A stretch of 39,008 nt of DNA. It comes from Oscillospiraceae bacterium. Its GTDB lineage: Bacteria > Bacillota > Clostridia > Oscillospirales > Ruminococcaceae. The stretch lies in the NCBI GenBank assembly GCA_017541275.1, contig JAFXZM010000018.1:1-39008 (forward strand), read 5' to 3'. The stretch's first letter is position 1; each line of letters opens with the position of its first letter. Below, one piece after another: positions 16,304-24,225 of the stretch. The notes beneath the pieces were generated by a model that had not been told where the DNA came from, ran no database searches, and was given only the letters and a program-made list of their open reading frames with translations. Both the position numbers and the translations under genes were made by a program.

Positions 16304-17353
16304 ATGCAGCCGGAAAAGCAGGCACTTCTGCAAAAACTGACCGCACATGAAAAACTGAACAAAGCGCAGTGGATGACGCTGCTGACTGATGTGACGGAGG
16401 ATGACCGCGCAGAGGCAGCAAAGGCCGCAAGAGCCGAAGCTTTGCAGATATTCGGGAACAAGGTTTTTATCCGCGGCATCGTGGAATTCTCGAATTACTG
16501 CAAAAATGACTGCCTGTACTGCGGCATCCGGCGCTCGAATGCGAATGCACAGCGCTACCGCCTGACGGATGACGAGATTCTGGAATGCTGTGATGAAGGC
16601 TATGCGATCGGCTACCGGACATTTGTGCTGCAAAGCGGCGAGGATTTCACCTACACGGCATCGCATATCGCGGAGCTGGTGCGGCGCATCAAGGCCGCGC
16701 ACCCGGACTGTGCCGTGACACTCTCGCTGGGCGAGCGGGAATATGACGAGCTGAAGCTGATGCGTGCGGCGGGCGCTGACCGCTATCTGCTGCGGCATGA
16801 AACTGCAAACGCAGCGCATTACGGGATGCTGCACCCGCCGCAGATGTCGTTTGCGCACCGGATGGAGTGTCTCCGCGGCCTGAAAAGGCTGGGCTATCAG
16901 ACCGGCGCGGGCATGATGATCGGTGCACCGTATCAGACGGCGGAGCATCTGGCGGAGGACATGTGCTTTTTGCAGGAATTCCGCCCGGAAATGATCGGCA
17001 TGGGGCCGTTTCTGCCGCATAAGGACACGCCTTTTGCAAAGGAGCCAAAGGGCTCCTATGAGCTGACGCTCTACCTGCTGAGCCTTTGCCGCCTGATGCT
17101 GCCGCATGTACTGCTGCCCGCGACGACTGCGCTCGGTACGATTCATCCGCAGGGGCGGGAGCAGGGGATTCTGGCGGGCGCGAATGTCATCATGCCGAAC
17201 CTCTCGCCGACAGCCGTGCGGAAAAAATATATGCTTTACGATAACAAGATCTGCACGGAGGATCAGTCGTCCGACTGCCGCTTCTGTTTGCAGCAGCGGA
17301 TGAAGTCGATCGGCTATGAGGTTGCCGTGACGAGAGGAGATTATGCAGAATGA
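16304..17353 (+). CDS. hydE: [FeFe]-hydrogenase H-cluster maturase HydE (radical SAM)
   Basis: HydE is a radical-SAM enzyme that acts on an Fe(CO)2(CN)-cysteine unit during assembly of the [FeFe]-hydrogenase two-iron site. The 349-aa protein has the radical-SAM motif C66-x3-C70-x2-C73 inside [16 protein letters not shown], typical of HydE. It keeps the accessory cluster site C317-x7-C325-x2-C328 seen in Thermotoga HydE but absent from many homologues. GGAGGGAGC precedes ATG 16304. Its stop overlaps the ATG of the H-like gene by 4 nt (ATGA), so it is tied to the nitrogenase-like genes rather than to hydF or hydG, which are not in the window. It could be a true HydE or a paralogue recruited to another iron cofactor. 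Confidence 0.93.
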   Translation: MQPEKQALLQKLTAHEKLNKAQWMTLLTDVTEDDRAEAAKAARAEALQIFGNKVFIRGIVEFSNYCKNDCLYCGIRRSNANAQRYRLTDDEILECCDEGYAIGYRTFVLQSGEDFTYTASHIAELVRRIKAAHPDCAVTLSLGEREYDELKLMRAAGADRYLLRHETANAAHYGMLHPPQMSFAHRMECLRGLKRLGYQTGAGMMIGAPYQTAEHLAEDMCFLQEFRPEMIGMGPFLPHKDTPFAKEPKGSYELTLYLLSLCRLMLPHVLLPATTALGTIHPQGREQGILAGANVIMPNLSPTAVRKKYMLYDNKICTEDQSSDCRFCLQQRMKSIGYEVAVTRGDYAE

Positions 17354-18102
17354 AAAAGCTGGCGATCTACGGAAAGGGCGGAATCGGCAAATCGACGATC
17401 TCCTGCAATATTTCGGCTGCATTGGCCGCAAGAGGGCTGCGGGTCATGCAGATCGGCTGTGACCCGAAGGCGGATTCGACCGCTCTGCTGCACGGCGGTA
17501 CGCGCATCCCGACGGTACTGGAGCTGGAGCGGCAAAAGGGCATGGGCGTAACGCTTGACGACCTTGTGCATACCGGAGAGGGCGGTGTGCTGTGTGCAGA
17601 GGCCGGCGGGCCGCTGCCGGGCGTGGGCTGTGCGGGGCGCGGCATCATCAATGCGCTCGAAATGCTGAAGCGGCTCGGCGCATATGAGCGGTATCAGCCG
17701 GATATTGTGATATACGATGTGCTGGGCGATGTGGTCTGCGGCGGCTTTGCGATGCCGATGCGGGCAGGCTGTGCCGACAAGGTGTTTGTGGTGACCTCCG
17801 GCGAAAAAATGGCGAAATATGCGGCGGGCAATATCTGCATGGCCGTTGAGAATTTTCAGAACCGCGGCTATGCCTCGCTCGGCGGCATCATCCTGAACCG
17901 CAGGGGCACGGAGGGCGAGGACGCTGCCGTGCAGATGCTCGCGGACGATTTCCATACGAAGATCATCGGGGCGCTCGACCGGAGTGCGGAGATCGCGGAG
18001 GCGGAAAAGCATGACTGCACCCTCCGGGCGATTGCGCCGGACTGCACCGCAGCAAAGCAGCTCGATGCGATTGCAGCGGCAGTGCTGGAGGCCGTATCAT
18101 GA
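17350..18102 (+). CDS. Nitrogenase-like iron protein H1 (NifH/CfbC/BchL superfamily)
   Basis: A 250-aa P-loop ATPase expected to form a homodimer around one [4Fe-4S] cluster and to pass electrons to a component-1-like partner. It has the P-loop GKGGIGKST at residues 8-16, switch I DPKADST near 38-44, and the two cluster Cys at 94 (GCAGRG) and 130 (DVVCGGFA). It is shorter than NifH (about 290 aa) and lacks most of the C-terminal tail. The start overlaps the hydE stop; the stop overlaps the D1 start. A second copy (H2, 21143-21904) lies 3 kb downstream, and each copy heads its own D-K pair. True NifH is unlikely because the partners lack cofactor ligands. Confidence 0.95.
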   Translation: MKKLAIYGKGGIGKSTISCNISAALAARGLRVMQIGCDPKADSTALLHGGTRIPTVLELERQKGMGVTLDDLVHTGEGGVLCAEAGGPLPGVGCAGRGIINALEMLKRLGAYERYQPDIVIYDVLGDVVCGGFAMPMRAGCADKVFVVTSGEKMAKYAAGNICMAVENFQNRGYASLGGIILNRRGTEGEDAAVQMLADDFHTKIIGALDRSAEIAEAEKHDCTLRAIAPDCTAAKQLDAIAAAVLEAVS

Positions 18103-19409
18103 GCACCGTACAGGAGCGCCCGCGCAGCATCCGCATTGCCGATGCGGACGGGACGGCTTTTTTTCCGTCCGGACTGGAATACAATACGCCGGTGCGCGGC
18201 ATGTGGAATATCGTCCACACAGGGATGCTCGTGCCCGGCGCGCATCAGATTTTCGCATGTGCGCAGGGCTGTCTGCGCGGTGTCATTCTGACAGCCGCTG
18301 AAATGAATGCCCTTGACCGCCTGAGCTGGATCTCGGTTTCCGAGCAGGATATGTATGACGGCAGCCTCGAATATGATATCATCGGCGGCTGCGCGGAGAT
18401 TCTGCACAAACTGCCGGAGCAGCCGAAGATCGTGCTGCTGTTTCTGAGCTGCATCCACCTGTTTGCGGGTGTTGATTTCGATATGATTCTCCGCACGCTG
18501 CATGAGCAGTTTCCGCAGGTGAAATTTGTGGACTGCTACATGACCCCGACCATGCGGCAGACAGTTCCGCCGGCCTTTCAGATGGCGGCGCAGCTTTATG
18601 CGGCACTCGAAGCGCGTCCGAATAATCCGAAGGCGGTGAGCATCATCGGCAACGACCGCCCCACGGATGAACAGTCGGAGCTTGTGCGCCTCATCCGTGA
18701 AAACGGCTTTGTGCTGCACGATCTCACGCTCTGCAAAACCTATGACGCATATCAGCGCATGGCAGAAAGCGCACTGAGCATAACCTATACGCCGATCGGC
18801 CGGTATGCCGGTGAAGCGCTGGAGCAGCGGCTCGGCATTCCGCAGCTTTATCTGCCAAACAGCTTTGATTATGCGCAGATACGGGAGAATTACCGGCAGC
18901 TCTGCAATTTGCTCGGCATGGCCTGTCCGGATTTCAAGGCGGAAATGCAGGCCGCAGATGCAGCGCTCGACGCGGCACAGCGCGAAATCGGCAGTACGGC
19001 GGTTGCAATAGACTTCACCGCTGTCACGCGGCCGTTTGAGCTGGCACTGCTGCTCTGCGAACACGGCTTCAGCGTGAAATATGTCATTGCGGATGCGGCG
19101 GGGGAGGAGCGCGCTGCTCTTGACCGTCTGCGGACGCTTTGTCCCGATCTGGAAATTCTCTCCGCAGTGAATGTGAATATGCTGCATCTGCATGACGAGC
19201 CGCATGAGCCGGTGCTGGCGGTCGGGCAGAAGGCCGCGTACTATTTCGCGACCGATCATTTTGTGAATATTGTTGTCAACGGCGGATATTACGGCTTTGC
19301 GGGCATACAGGCGCTCGCAAAGCTGATGACAGAGGCCTTCCGCGAACCGAAGGACAGCCGGACTGTGCTGCGGCACAAGGGACTCGGCTGCGCATCCTGT
19401 CTGCTGTGA
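18099..19409 (+). CDS. Nitrogenase component-1-like protein D1
   Basis: A 436-aa protein of the NifD/NifE/BchN/CfbD fold. Cys54 and Cys58 (ACAQGC) and Cys118 (FLSCIHL) match the regions of NifD cluster ligands Cys88 and Cys154; there is no clear match to Cys62. Aligning by eye on LGIP (residues 245-248), NifD Cys275 becomes Tyr230, and the NifD His442 position (HGYDGF) reads GGYYGF. FeMo-cofactor could therefore not be bound in the usual way. The C-terminus ends GCASCLL, a CxxC tail not typical of NifD. GGAGG and a 4-nt overlap couple it to H1. The substrate is unknown: an unassigned reductase or a cofactor scaffold are both open. Confidence 0.9.
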   Translation: MSTVQERPRSIRIADADGTAFFPSGLEYNTPVRGMWNIVHTGMLVPGAHQIFACAQGCLRGVILTAAEMNALDRLSWISVSEQDMYDGSLEYDIIGGCAEILHKLPEQPKIVLLFLSCIHLFAGVDFDMILRTLHEQFPQVKFVDCYMTPTMRQTVPPAFQMAAQLYAALEARPNNPKAVSIIGNDRPTDEQSELVRLIRENGFVLHDLTLCKTYDAYQRMAESALSITYTPIGRYAGEALEQRLGIPQLYLPNSFDYAQIRENYRQLCNLLGMACPDFKAEMQAADAALDAAQREIGSTAVAIDFTAVTRPFELALLLCEHGFSVKYVIADAAGEERAALDRLRTLCPDLEILSAVNVNMLHLHDEPHEPVLAVGQKAAYYFATDHFVNIVVNGGYYGFAGIQALAKLMTEAFREPKDSRTVLRHKGLGCASCLL

Positions 19410-19423
19410 GGGAGGTGCCGGAA

Positions 19424-20578
19424 ATGAAAAATGTATCGCGCATTATTCCGTGCTGCGCGGCGGATACCTCCGGTGTCTGCTCGGCACTTTATGAGCTCGG
19501 CGGCATGACAGTCGTGCATGATGCCTCCGGCTGCAACTCGACCTATGCGACGCATGACGAGCCGCGCTGGTACGACATGCATTCGATGATCTTTATTTCC
19601 GCGCTGACCGAGCTGGACGCGATTCTGGGCGATGACGAAAAGCTCATTGCGGATGTGACCGCAGCAGCACATGATCTGCGGCCGCGCTTCATTGCGGTCT
19701 GCGGCTCGCCGATGCCGATGATGACCGGCACGGATTTTGATGCGGCGGCTGCGGAGATCGAACGGCGCACCGGCATCCGCACGCTTGCGATGCACACGAA
19801 CGGCACGCATTCCTATATCCCCGGTGCTTCCGAGGCGTTCTGCGCGATTGCAAAGGAATATGTGCGGCCGGCTGCGGAGACTGTACCGGGCGGTGTGAAC
19901 ATTCTCGGTGCAACGCCGCTCGATCTCGGCCTGACCGGAACCGCAGAAAGCCTGCGGGCATGGCTCAGGGAGAGCGGCTTCCGGGTCGTATCCTGCTTTG
20001 CAATGGGTGACAAGCTCGATTCGCTCATGCAGGCGGCATCTGCGCAGGTGAATCTTGTGATTTCGCAGACAGGGCTTGCCGCTGCGCAGTATTTGTATGA
20101 TGCATTCGGCATTCCGTATGTCTGCGGACTGCCGGTGGGTGCGCAGTTCTCCGCAGTCATTGCAAAGGCGCTGCGGTCTGCGGCGAAGACCGGCACATGC
20201 AGCTTTCCCTGTGCGCAGGGCAATTCTGCGGCGCACGGTGCGGTCACGGTCATCGGCGAGAGCATCATTTCGGGTTCCGTCGCGGCAGAGGCTGCAATGC
20301 AGACCGGGAAGCCGGTGCGTGTCATCTGTCCGCTGCCGTTTGATGCTGCCTGCATGAACGGTGTCACGGAAAGTCCGGCATCGGAGGAGGAGATCGCGCG
20401 TGACCTTGCCGGCAATCCGCCGGAGACCGTCATCGCAGACCCGCTGTACCGCTATATTCTCCCGCAGGGGACAAGGCATATGGAGCTGCCGCATTTCGCG
20501 TTTTCGGGGCGCTGCTTTGACAGGCGCATCCCCGACCTCTGCGGCAAACAGTTTGCATCATTTATTAAGGAGATATAA
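19424..20578 (+). CDS. Nitrogenase component-1-like protein K1
   Basis: A 384-aa partner of D1 with the NifK/NifN-type fold. ATG 19424 has GGAGGTG just upstream; the GTG at 19406 overlapping the D1 stop is a possible alternative. Cys11, Cys37 and Cys93 have nearly the spacing of the NifK P-cluster ligands (70, 95, 153), so a cluster at the D-K interface is likely. Shared features with K2 are Cys19, Cys37, DEPRW at residues 45-49, DAILG, IGATPL and a C-terminal PHFAxSGR. It is much shorter than NifK (about 520 aa). Together with H1 and D1 it forms a complete two-component reductase set. Confidence 0.9.
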   Translation: MKNVSRIIPCCAADTSGVCSALYELGGMTVVHDASGCNSTYATHDEPRWYDMHSMIFISALTELDAILGDDEKLIADVTAAAHDLRPRFIAVCGSPMPMMTGTDFDAAAAEIERRTGIRTLAMHTNGTHSYIPGASEAFCAIAKEYVRPAAETVPGGVNILGATPLDLGLTGTAESLRAWLRESGFRVVSCFAMGDKLDSLMQAASAQVNLVISQTGLAAAQYLYDAFGIPYVCGLPVGAQFSAVIAKALRSAAKTGTCSFPCAQGNSAAHGAVTVIGESIISGSVAAEAAMQTGKPVRVICPLPFDAACMNGVTESPASEEEIARDLAGNPPETVIADPLYRYILPQGTRHMELPHFAFSGRCFDRRIPDLCGKQFASFIKEI

Positions 20579-20580
20579 TC

Positions 20581-21126
20581 ATGGGCTTATTTGCAAAGCT
20601 GTTCGGAAAAAAGGAAGAGAAACCGAAACCGGAGGAATCCCAAAAGGATGAACGCATCACATTCGATTCCCCGCACGGCAAGTTTTATTATATAAATAAC
20701 GTGAATGAGATCGGCTATGAGTGCGATACCGACTGGTATCCGGACCGCAGCGGGATGGACAGTGTGGGCGCGTATATCGACACGGATACGCCGGAAACAA
20801 CCGAGGCAAAGCAGTGCTATGCAAGGCTGGAAGCGCTGTTTGCCGACAAAGAACGCATTGATTCTGAGGTGAAGCGGCTGGCCGCGGCGTACTTTATGTC
20901 GAAGCCGGAGCTGCTTCTGGTCAAGCGTTCTCAGGAGGAACAGATCGCGCACACAAAGCTGCTCAGTATCAGTGTTTACCGGAACGGCGATGCGTCGTTC
21001 TTGCTGGACATGACCTGGGCGGATGCGGATTTGATTATTGTGTATTTCAAGGCAGACGGCAGCAGGGAGATCACATACCATACCGGCGAGCGCGAGACAT
21101 TCAAAGAATGCTGCGAAAAACTGTAA
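20581..21126 (+). CDS. Hypothetical protein, 181 aa, between the two nitrogenase-like sets
   Basis: Starts 2 nt after the K1 stop with AAGGAGA upstream, so it is clearly in the transcript. The N-terminus is a basic stretch ([15 protein letters not shown]), then a compact domain begins around residue 28 ([10 protein letters not shown]). It weakly resembles DUF2262-like proteins, judged by eye only. It has no metal-binding motif, membrane helix or signal peptide. Its codon use matches the neighbours. An accessory role for the nitrogenase-like sets is suggested by position alone; it could equally be a passenger. Confidence 0.75.
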   Translation: MGLFAKLFGKKEEKPKPEESQKDERITFDSPHGKFYYINNVNEIGYECDTDWYPDRSGMDSVGAYIDTDTPETTEAKQCYARLEALFADKERIDSEVKRLAAAYFMSKPELLLVKRSQEEQIAHTKLLSISVYRNGDASFLLDMTWADADLIIVYFKADGSREITYHTGERETFKECCEKL

Positions 21127-21142
21127 AAACGGTGAGAAGATC

Positions 21143-21904
21143 ATGATTAAAATTGCAATTTACGGCAAGGGCGGCATCGGCAAATCGACCTGTACCGCGA
21201 ATCTTTCGGCGGCATTTGCGTCGCTGGGCAGAAAGGTCATCCAGATCGGCTGCGACCCGAAGGCGGATTCCACAATCAATCTGCTCGGCGGCAGGCCGGT
21301 GACGCCGGTCATGGACTATATGCGGATGCATGACGATGACCCCGAACACATTGAGGAGATCTCGCGCATCGGCTTCGGCGGAGTGCTGTGTATTGAGACA
21401 GGCGGCCCGACACCCGGGCTCGGCTGTGCAGGGCGCGGCATCATCACGACCTTCAGCCTGCTGGAGCAGCTCAATCTCTTTGAGGAATACAAGCCCGATG
21501 TCGTGATGTACGACGTGCTGGGCGATGTGGTCTGCGGCGGGTTTGCGGCGCCGATCCGGGAGGGCTATGCGGAGCAGGTGCTCATCGTGACCTCCGGCGA
21601 AAAAATGGCGCTTTATGCGGCGAACAACATTAACAATGCGGTCAGAAACTTCGCGGACCGCAGCTATGCAAAGGTGCGCGGCATCATCATGAACCGCCGG
21701 AATGTGGAGGATGAGGAAGCGAAGGTGCGCGCATTTGCGGCATCTGCGGGACTGGAGATCACCGCGGATATCCCGCGCTCGGACGACATTATCCGCTGCG
21801 AAGATCAGGGCAGAACGGTCATCGAGGGCGCACCGGACTGTGAGGCTGCAAAGCGCTTTCTTGCACTCGCGGAGAAGCTGATCGCGGAGGAGCGGAGCGA
21901 ATGA
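21143..21904 (+). CDS. Nitrogenase-like iron protein H2
   Basis: A 253-aa second copy of the ATP-dependent iron protein. ATG 21143 is preceded by GGTGAG; longer in-frame starts would run into the upstream gene. P-loop GKGGIGKST at 8-16, switch I CDPKADST, cluster Cys95 (GCAGRG) and Cys131 (DVVCGGFA). It is clearly related to H1 over its whole length but keeps a segment [13 protein letters not shown] (about 61-73) nearer to the NifH layout. The stop overlaps the D2 start, so H2, D2 and K2 are translationally coupled. Whether H1 and H2 each serve only their own D-K pair cannot be told from sequence. Confidence 0.95.
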   Translation: MIKIAIYGKGGIGKSTCTANLSAAFASLGRKVIQIGCDPKADSTINLLGGRPVTPVMDYMRMHDDDPEHIEEISRIGFGGVLCIETGGPTPGLGCAGRGIITTFSLLEQLNLFEEYKPDVVMYDVLGDVVCGGFAAPIREGYAEQVLIVTSGEKMALYAANNINNAVRNFADRSYAKVRGIIMNRRNVEDEEAKVRAFAASAGLEITADIPRSDDIIRCEDQGRTVIEGAPDCEAAKRFLALAEKLIAEERSE

Positions 21905-23193
21905 ATCACGCATATTACATAACGGCGGCCGATCTGGCGGAGCGCGGTGCGGACAATATTCCGGACGAGCTGCGGTCTGCAAAGCACATGATCTACAGCT
22001 CTCCGGCGACGCTCGATTACAACTCGCCGGGTGCAAAGGGCTTCGGGGTGAAGCGTGCGGGTCTGGTCATTCCGGAATCGGTGATGCTGCTGGTCGCGCC
22101 GGGCTGCTGCGGCCGGAATACTGCGCTGCTGAACGAGCTGGGCTACAGTGAGCGATTTTTCTATCTGATGCTCGATGACACCGATATTGTCACCGGCAGA
22201 TATCTGAACAAAATCCCGAAGGCCTGCGCGGAGATTGCAGAGGAGCTTGACAAAAAGCCGTCCGTCATCGTCATCTGCGTGACCTGTGTGGATGCGCTGC
22301 TCGGCACGGACATGGAGCGTGTGTGCCGGAGCTGTGAGGAGGCATCGGGCATTCCGTCGATTCCGGCGTACATGTATGCGCTGACGCGGGAAAAGCGTCT
22401 GCCGCCGATGGCAATGGTGCGGCAGGCGGTCTATTCGCTGCTGGAGCCGCAGAAGCGCCTGCCGAATGAATGTGCGCTGCTTGGATATTTCTCGGCACTC
22501 GACGACGGCTGCGAGCTGTATGCACTGCTGAAAGCAGCGGGAATCCGCAAGATCCATGAGATCGGGCGGTGCGGCACATTTGAAGAATACAAGGAGATTT
22601 CCCGTGCGAATTTCAGCATTGTGCTGAATGCGGAGGCGCGGTATGCGGCGCAGGATATGCAGAAAAAGCTCGGAATTCCGTTTATTGAGCTGACAAGGCT
22701 GTACCGCATTGACAAAATCCGCACGCAGTACAGGCTGCTCGGGCAGGCGATCGGCGCGAAGCTGGACGATGCCGCGTATTATGCGGAAGCAGCGCAGAAA
22801 ATCGCAGATTTTCGGGAAAAACACGGCGTTCTGCGATTCGCGGTCGGGGAAATGCTCAATGCGGACAGCTTTGAGCTGGCGCTGTCACTGCTGGAATACG
22901 GGCATCAGGTCAGCGAGATTTACGGGACGGTCGGGGAGCGGAATTTTGTGTTTGTGAAGCGCATTGCAGCGGTCTCGCCGCAGACGCGCATTTACTCGAA
23001 TCTGCATCCGTCAATGCTCGGCTATGCGCGTGACTGCGAGATCGACGCCGCAATCGGCAATGACGCGAAATATTACCATAAAGATCTGCCGGGCATCGGC
23101 TTTCAGGAGGAGGCGCAGCCCTTTGGCTACCGCGGCGTGAACCTGCTCTTTGACGGTCTGGACGCGGCGCTGACGGAAGGAGCGGGAGCATGA
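21901..23193 (+). CDS. Nitrogenase component-1-like protein D2
   Basis: A 430-aa NifD/NifE-fold protein, paralogous to D1. Candidate cluster ligands are Cys69/Cys70 (APGCCGR) and Cys126/Cys129 ([14 protein letters not shown]); the second region resembles NifD around Cys154. Another CxxC pair is at 142/145. Aligned by eye on KLGIP, the FeMo-cofactor Cys275 position is Leu and the His442 position is Phe (PFGYRG), so no FeMo-cofactor is expected. It overlaps H2 upstream and K2 downstream by ATGA junctions with strong GGAGGAG signals. The role is unknown; its Cys set differs from D1, so the two complexes probably do different steps. Confidence 0.9.
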   Translation: MNHAYYITAADLAERGADNIPDELRSAKHMIYSSPATLDYNSPGAKGFGVKRAGLVIPESVMLLVAPGCCGRNTALLNELGYSERFFYLMLDDTDIVTGRYLNKIPKACAEIAEELDKKPSVIVICVTCVDALLGTDMERVCRSCEEASGIPSIPAYMYALTREKRLPPMAMVRQAVYSLLEPQKRLPNECALLGYFSALDDGCELYALLKAAGIRKIHEIGRCGTFEEYKEISRANFSIVLNAEARYAAQDMQKKLGIPFIELTRLYRIDKIRTQYRLLGQAIGAKLDDAAYYAEAAQKIADFREKHGVLRFAVGEMLNADSFELALSLLEYGHQVSEIYGTVGERNFVFVKRIAAVSPQTRIYSNLHPSMLGYARDCEIDAAIGNDAKYYHKDLPGIGFQEEAQPFGYRGVNLLFDGLDAALTEGAGA

Positions 23194-24215
23194 GCAGTCT
23201 GCTGAAGCATCTGTCGCCCCTCGCGCCGGACGATTCCGGTGCGTGCGGTGTGTTTTATGAGCTGGGCGGCATCACGGTCATCTGCGATGCCGGCGGCTGT
23301 GCGGGCAATGTCTGCGGCTTTGACGAGCCGCGCTGGCATGAAAAGCAGTCGGCGCTGTTCAGTGCGGGTCTGCGCGATATGGACGCGATTTTAGGCCGCG
23401 ATGACCGGTTGGTCGAAAAGCTGCGGCTGATCTGTCAGCAGATTGAAGCGCCGTTTACAGCGATTGTCGGGACACCTGTTCCGGCTGTTATCGCGACCGA
23501 TTTTCACGCGCTGCAGCGAATGGCCGAGCGTAAGACCGGCCTGCCGTGCATCACGGTTGCGAGCGACGGCACAAAGCTCTATGATTACGGCGAAATGCTC
23601 GCCTATGAGGAGCTGTTCCGGCGGTTTGCGGCGGAGGCCCTGCCGGTCAAACCTGAAAAGGTCGGCGTGATCGGCGCGACGCCGCTGAATACGGGTCTGA
23701 CACGCGCCGACAGCATCATTTCGGCGTTGAAATCGCAGGGATACAGCGAGGTCGTGTGCTTTGGCATGGACAGCGGATTTGATGCGATTACCCGTGCATC
23801 GGAATGTGCGCATCTGCTGGTGATCTCACCGTCCGGCCTCCGGGCTGCGGAATATCTGCACCGGCGCTTCGGAACGCCGTATTCGGTCGGGTTCCCGGTT
23901 ATTCCGGCGCAGGCCGCAGAGGCGGCGGGGACGCTGCGCGGAAAGCGGGTGCTGATCGTGCATCAGCAGTTTGCGGCGAATGCGCTGCGCGGTATGCTGA
24001 CGGACTGCGAGGCCGATGCCGCGACATGGTTCATGCTTGACCGCGCATATGCCGCGCCGCAGGATTTTCGCATCCGGAGCGAGGCACATCTCTGCGAGGC
24101 TGCACAGCATTACGATGTGATCTTTGCAGATGCGGTGCTGAAGCGGGTGCTGCGAGGCTTTTCCGGCGAACTGATCGACTTCCCGCATTTTGCCGTCAGC
24201 GGCAGACTGAACTGA
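23190..24215 (+). CDS. Nitrogenase component-1-like protein K2
   Basis: A 341-aa partner of D2. It aligns with K1 through Cys19, YELGG, Cys37, DEPRW (45-49), FSAGL...DAILG, IGATPLNTGLT and the C-terminal FPHFAVSGR. Unlike K1 it lacks Cys at positions 11 and 93 (Leu and Val), so only one or two K-side cluster ligands remain. An interface cluster would then be held mostly by D2, or have an open iron site, as in dark-operative protochlorophyllide reductase where one ligand is not Cys. AAGGAGC precedes the start. The stop is 10 nt from hypF, which ties this set directly to Fe-cyanide synthesis genes. Confidence 0.9.
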   Translation: MSSLLKHLSPLAPDDSGACGVFYELGGITVICDAGGCAGNVCGFDEPRWHEKQSALFSAGLRDMDAILGRDDRLVEKLRLICQQIEAPFTAIVGTPVPAVIATDFHALQRMAERKTGLPCITVASDGTKLYDYGEMLAYEELFRRFAAEALPVKPEKVGVIGATPLNTGLTRADSIISALKSQGYSEVVCFGMDSGFDAITRASECAHLLVISPSGLRAAEYLHRRFGTPYSVGFPVIPAQAAEAAGTLRGKRVLIVHQQFAANALRGMLTDCEADAATWFMLDRAYAAPQDFRIRSEAHLCEAAQHYDVIFADAVLKRVLRGFSGELIDFPHFAVSGRLN

Positions 24216-24225
24216 GGTGCAGCGC

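Noticed and set aside
19406-19423. GTG start of K1 overlapping the D1 stop
   Set aside because: The ATG at 19424 has a well-placed GGAGGTG. The GTG would put that ribosome site inside the gene.
21038-21142. N-terminal extension of H2 upstream of 21143
   Set aside because: It overlaps the end of the 181-aa gene, has no ribosome site, and NifH proteins begin a few residues before the P-loop.
17350-24215. Nitrogen-fixation nif operon
   Set aside because: The H proteins look like NifH, but the D-like proteins lack the FeMo-cofactor Cys and His and are short, and nifB, nifE and nifN are absent. They are called nitrogenase-like only.
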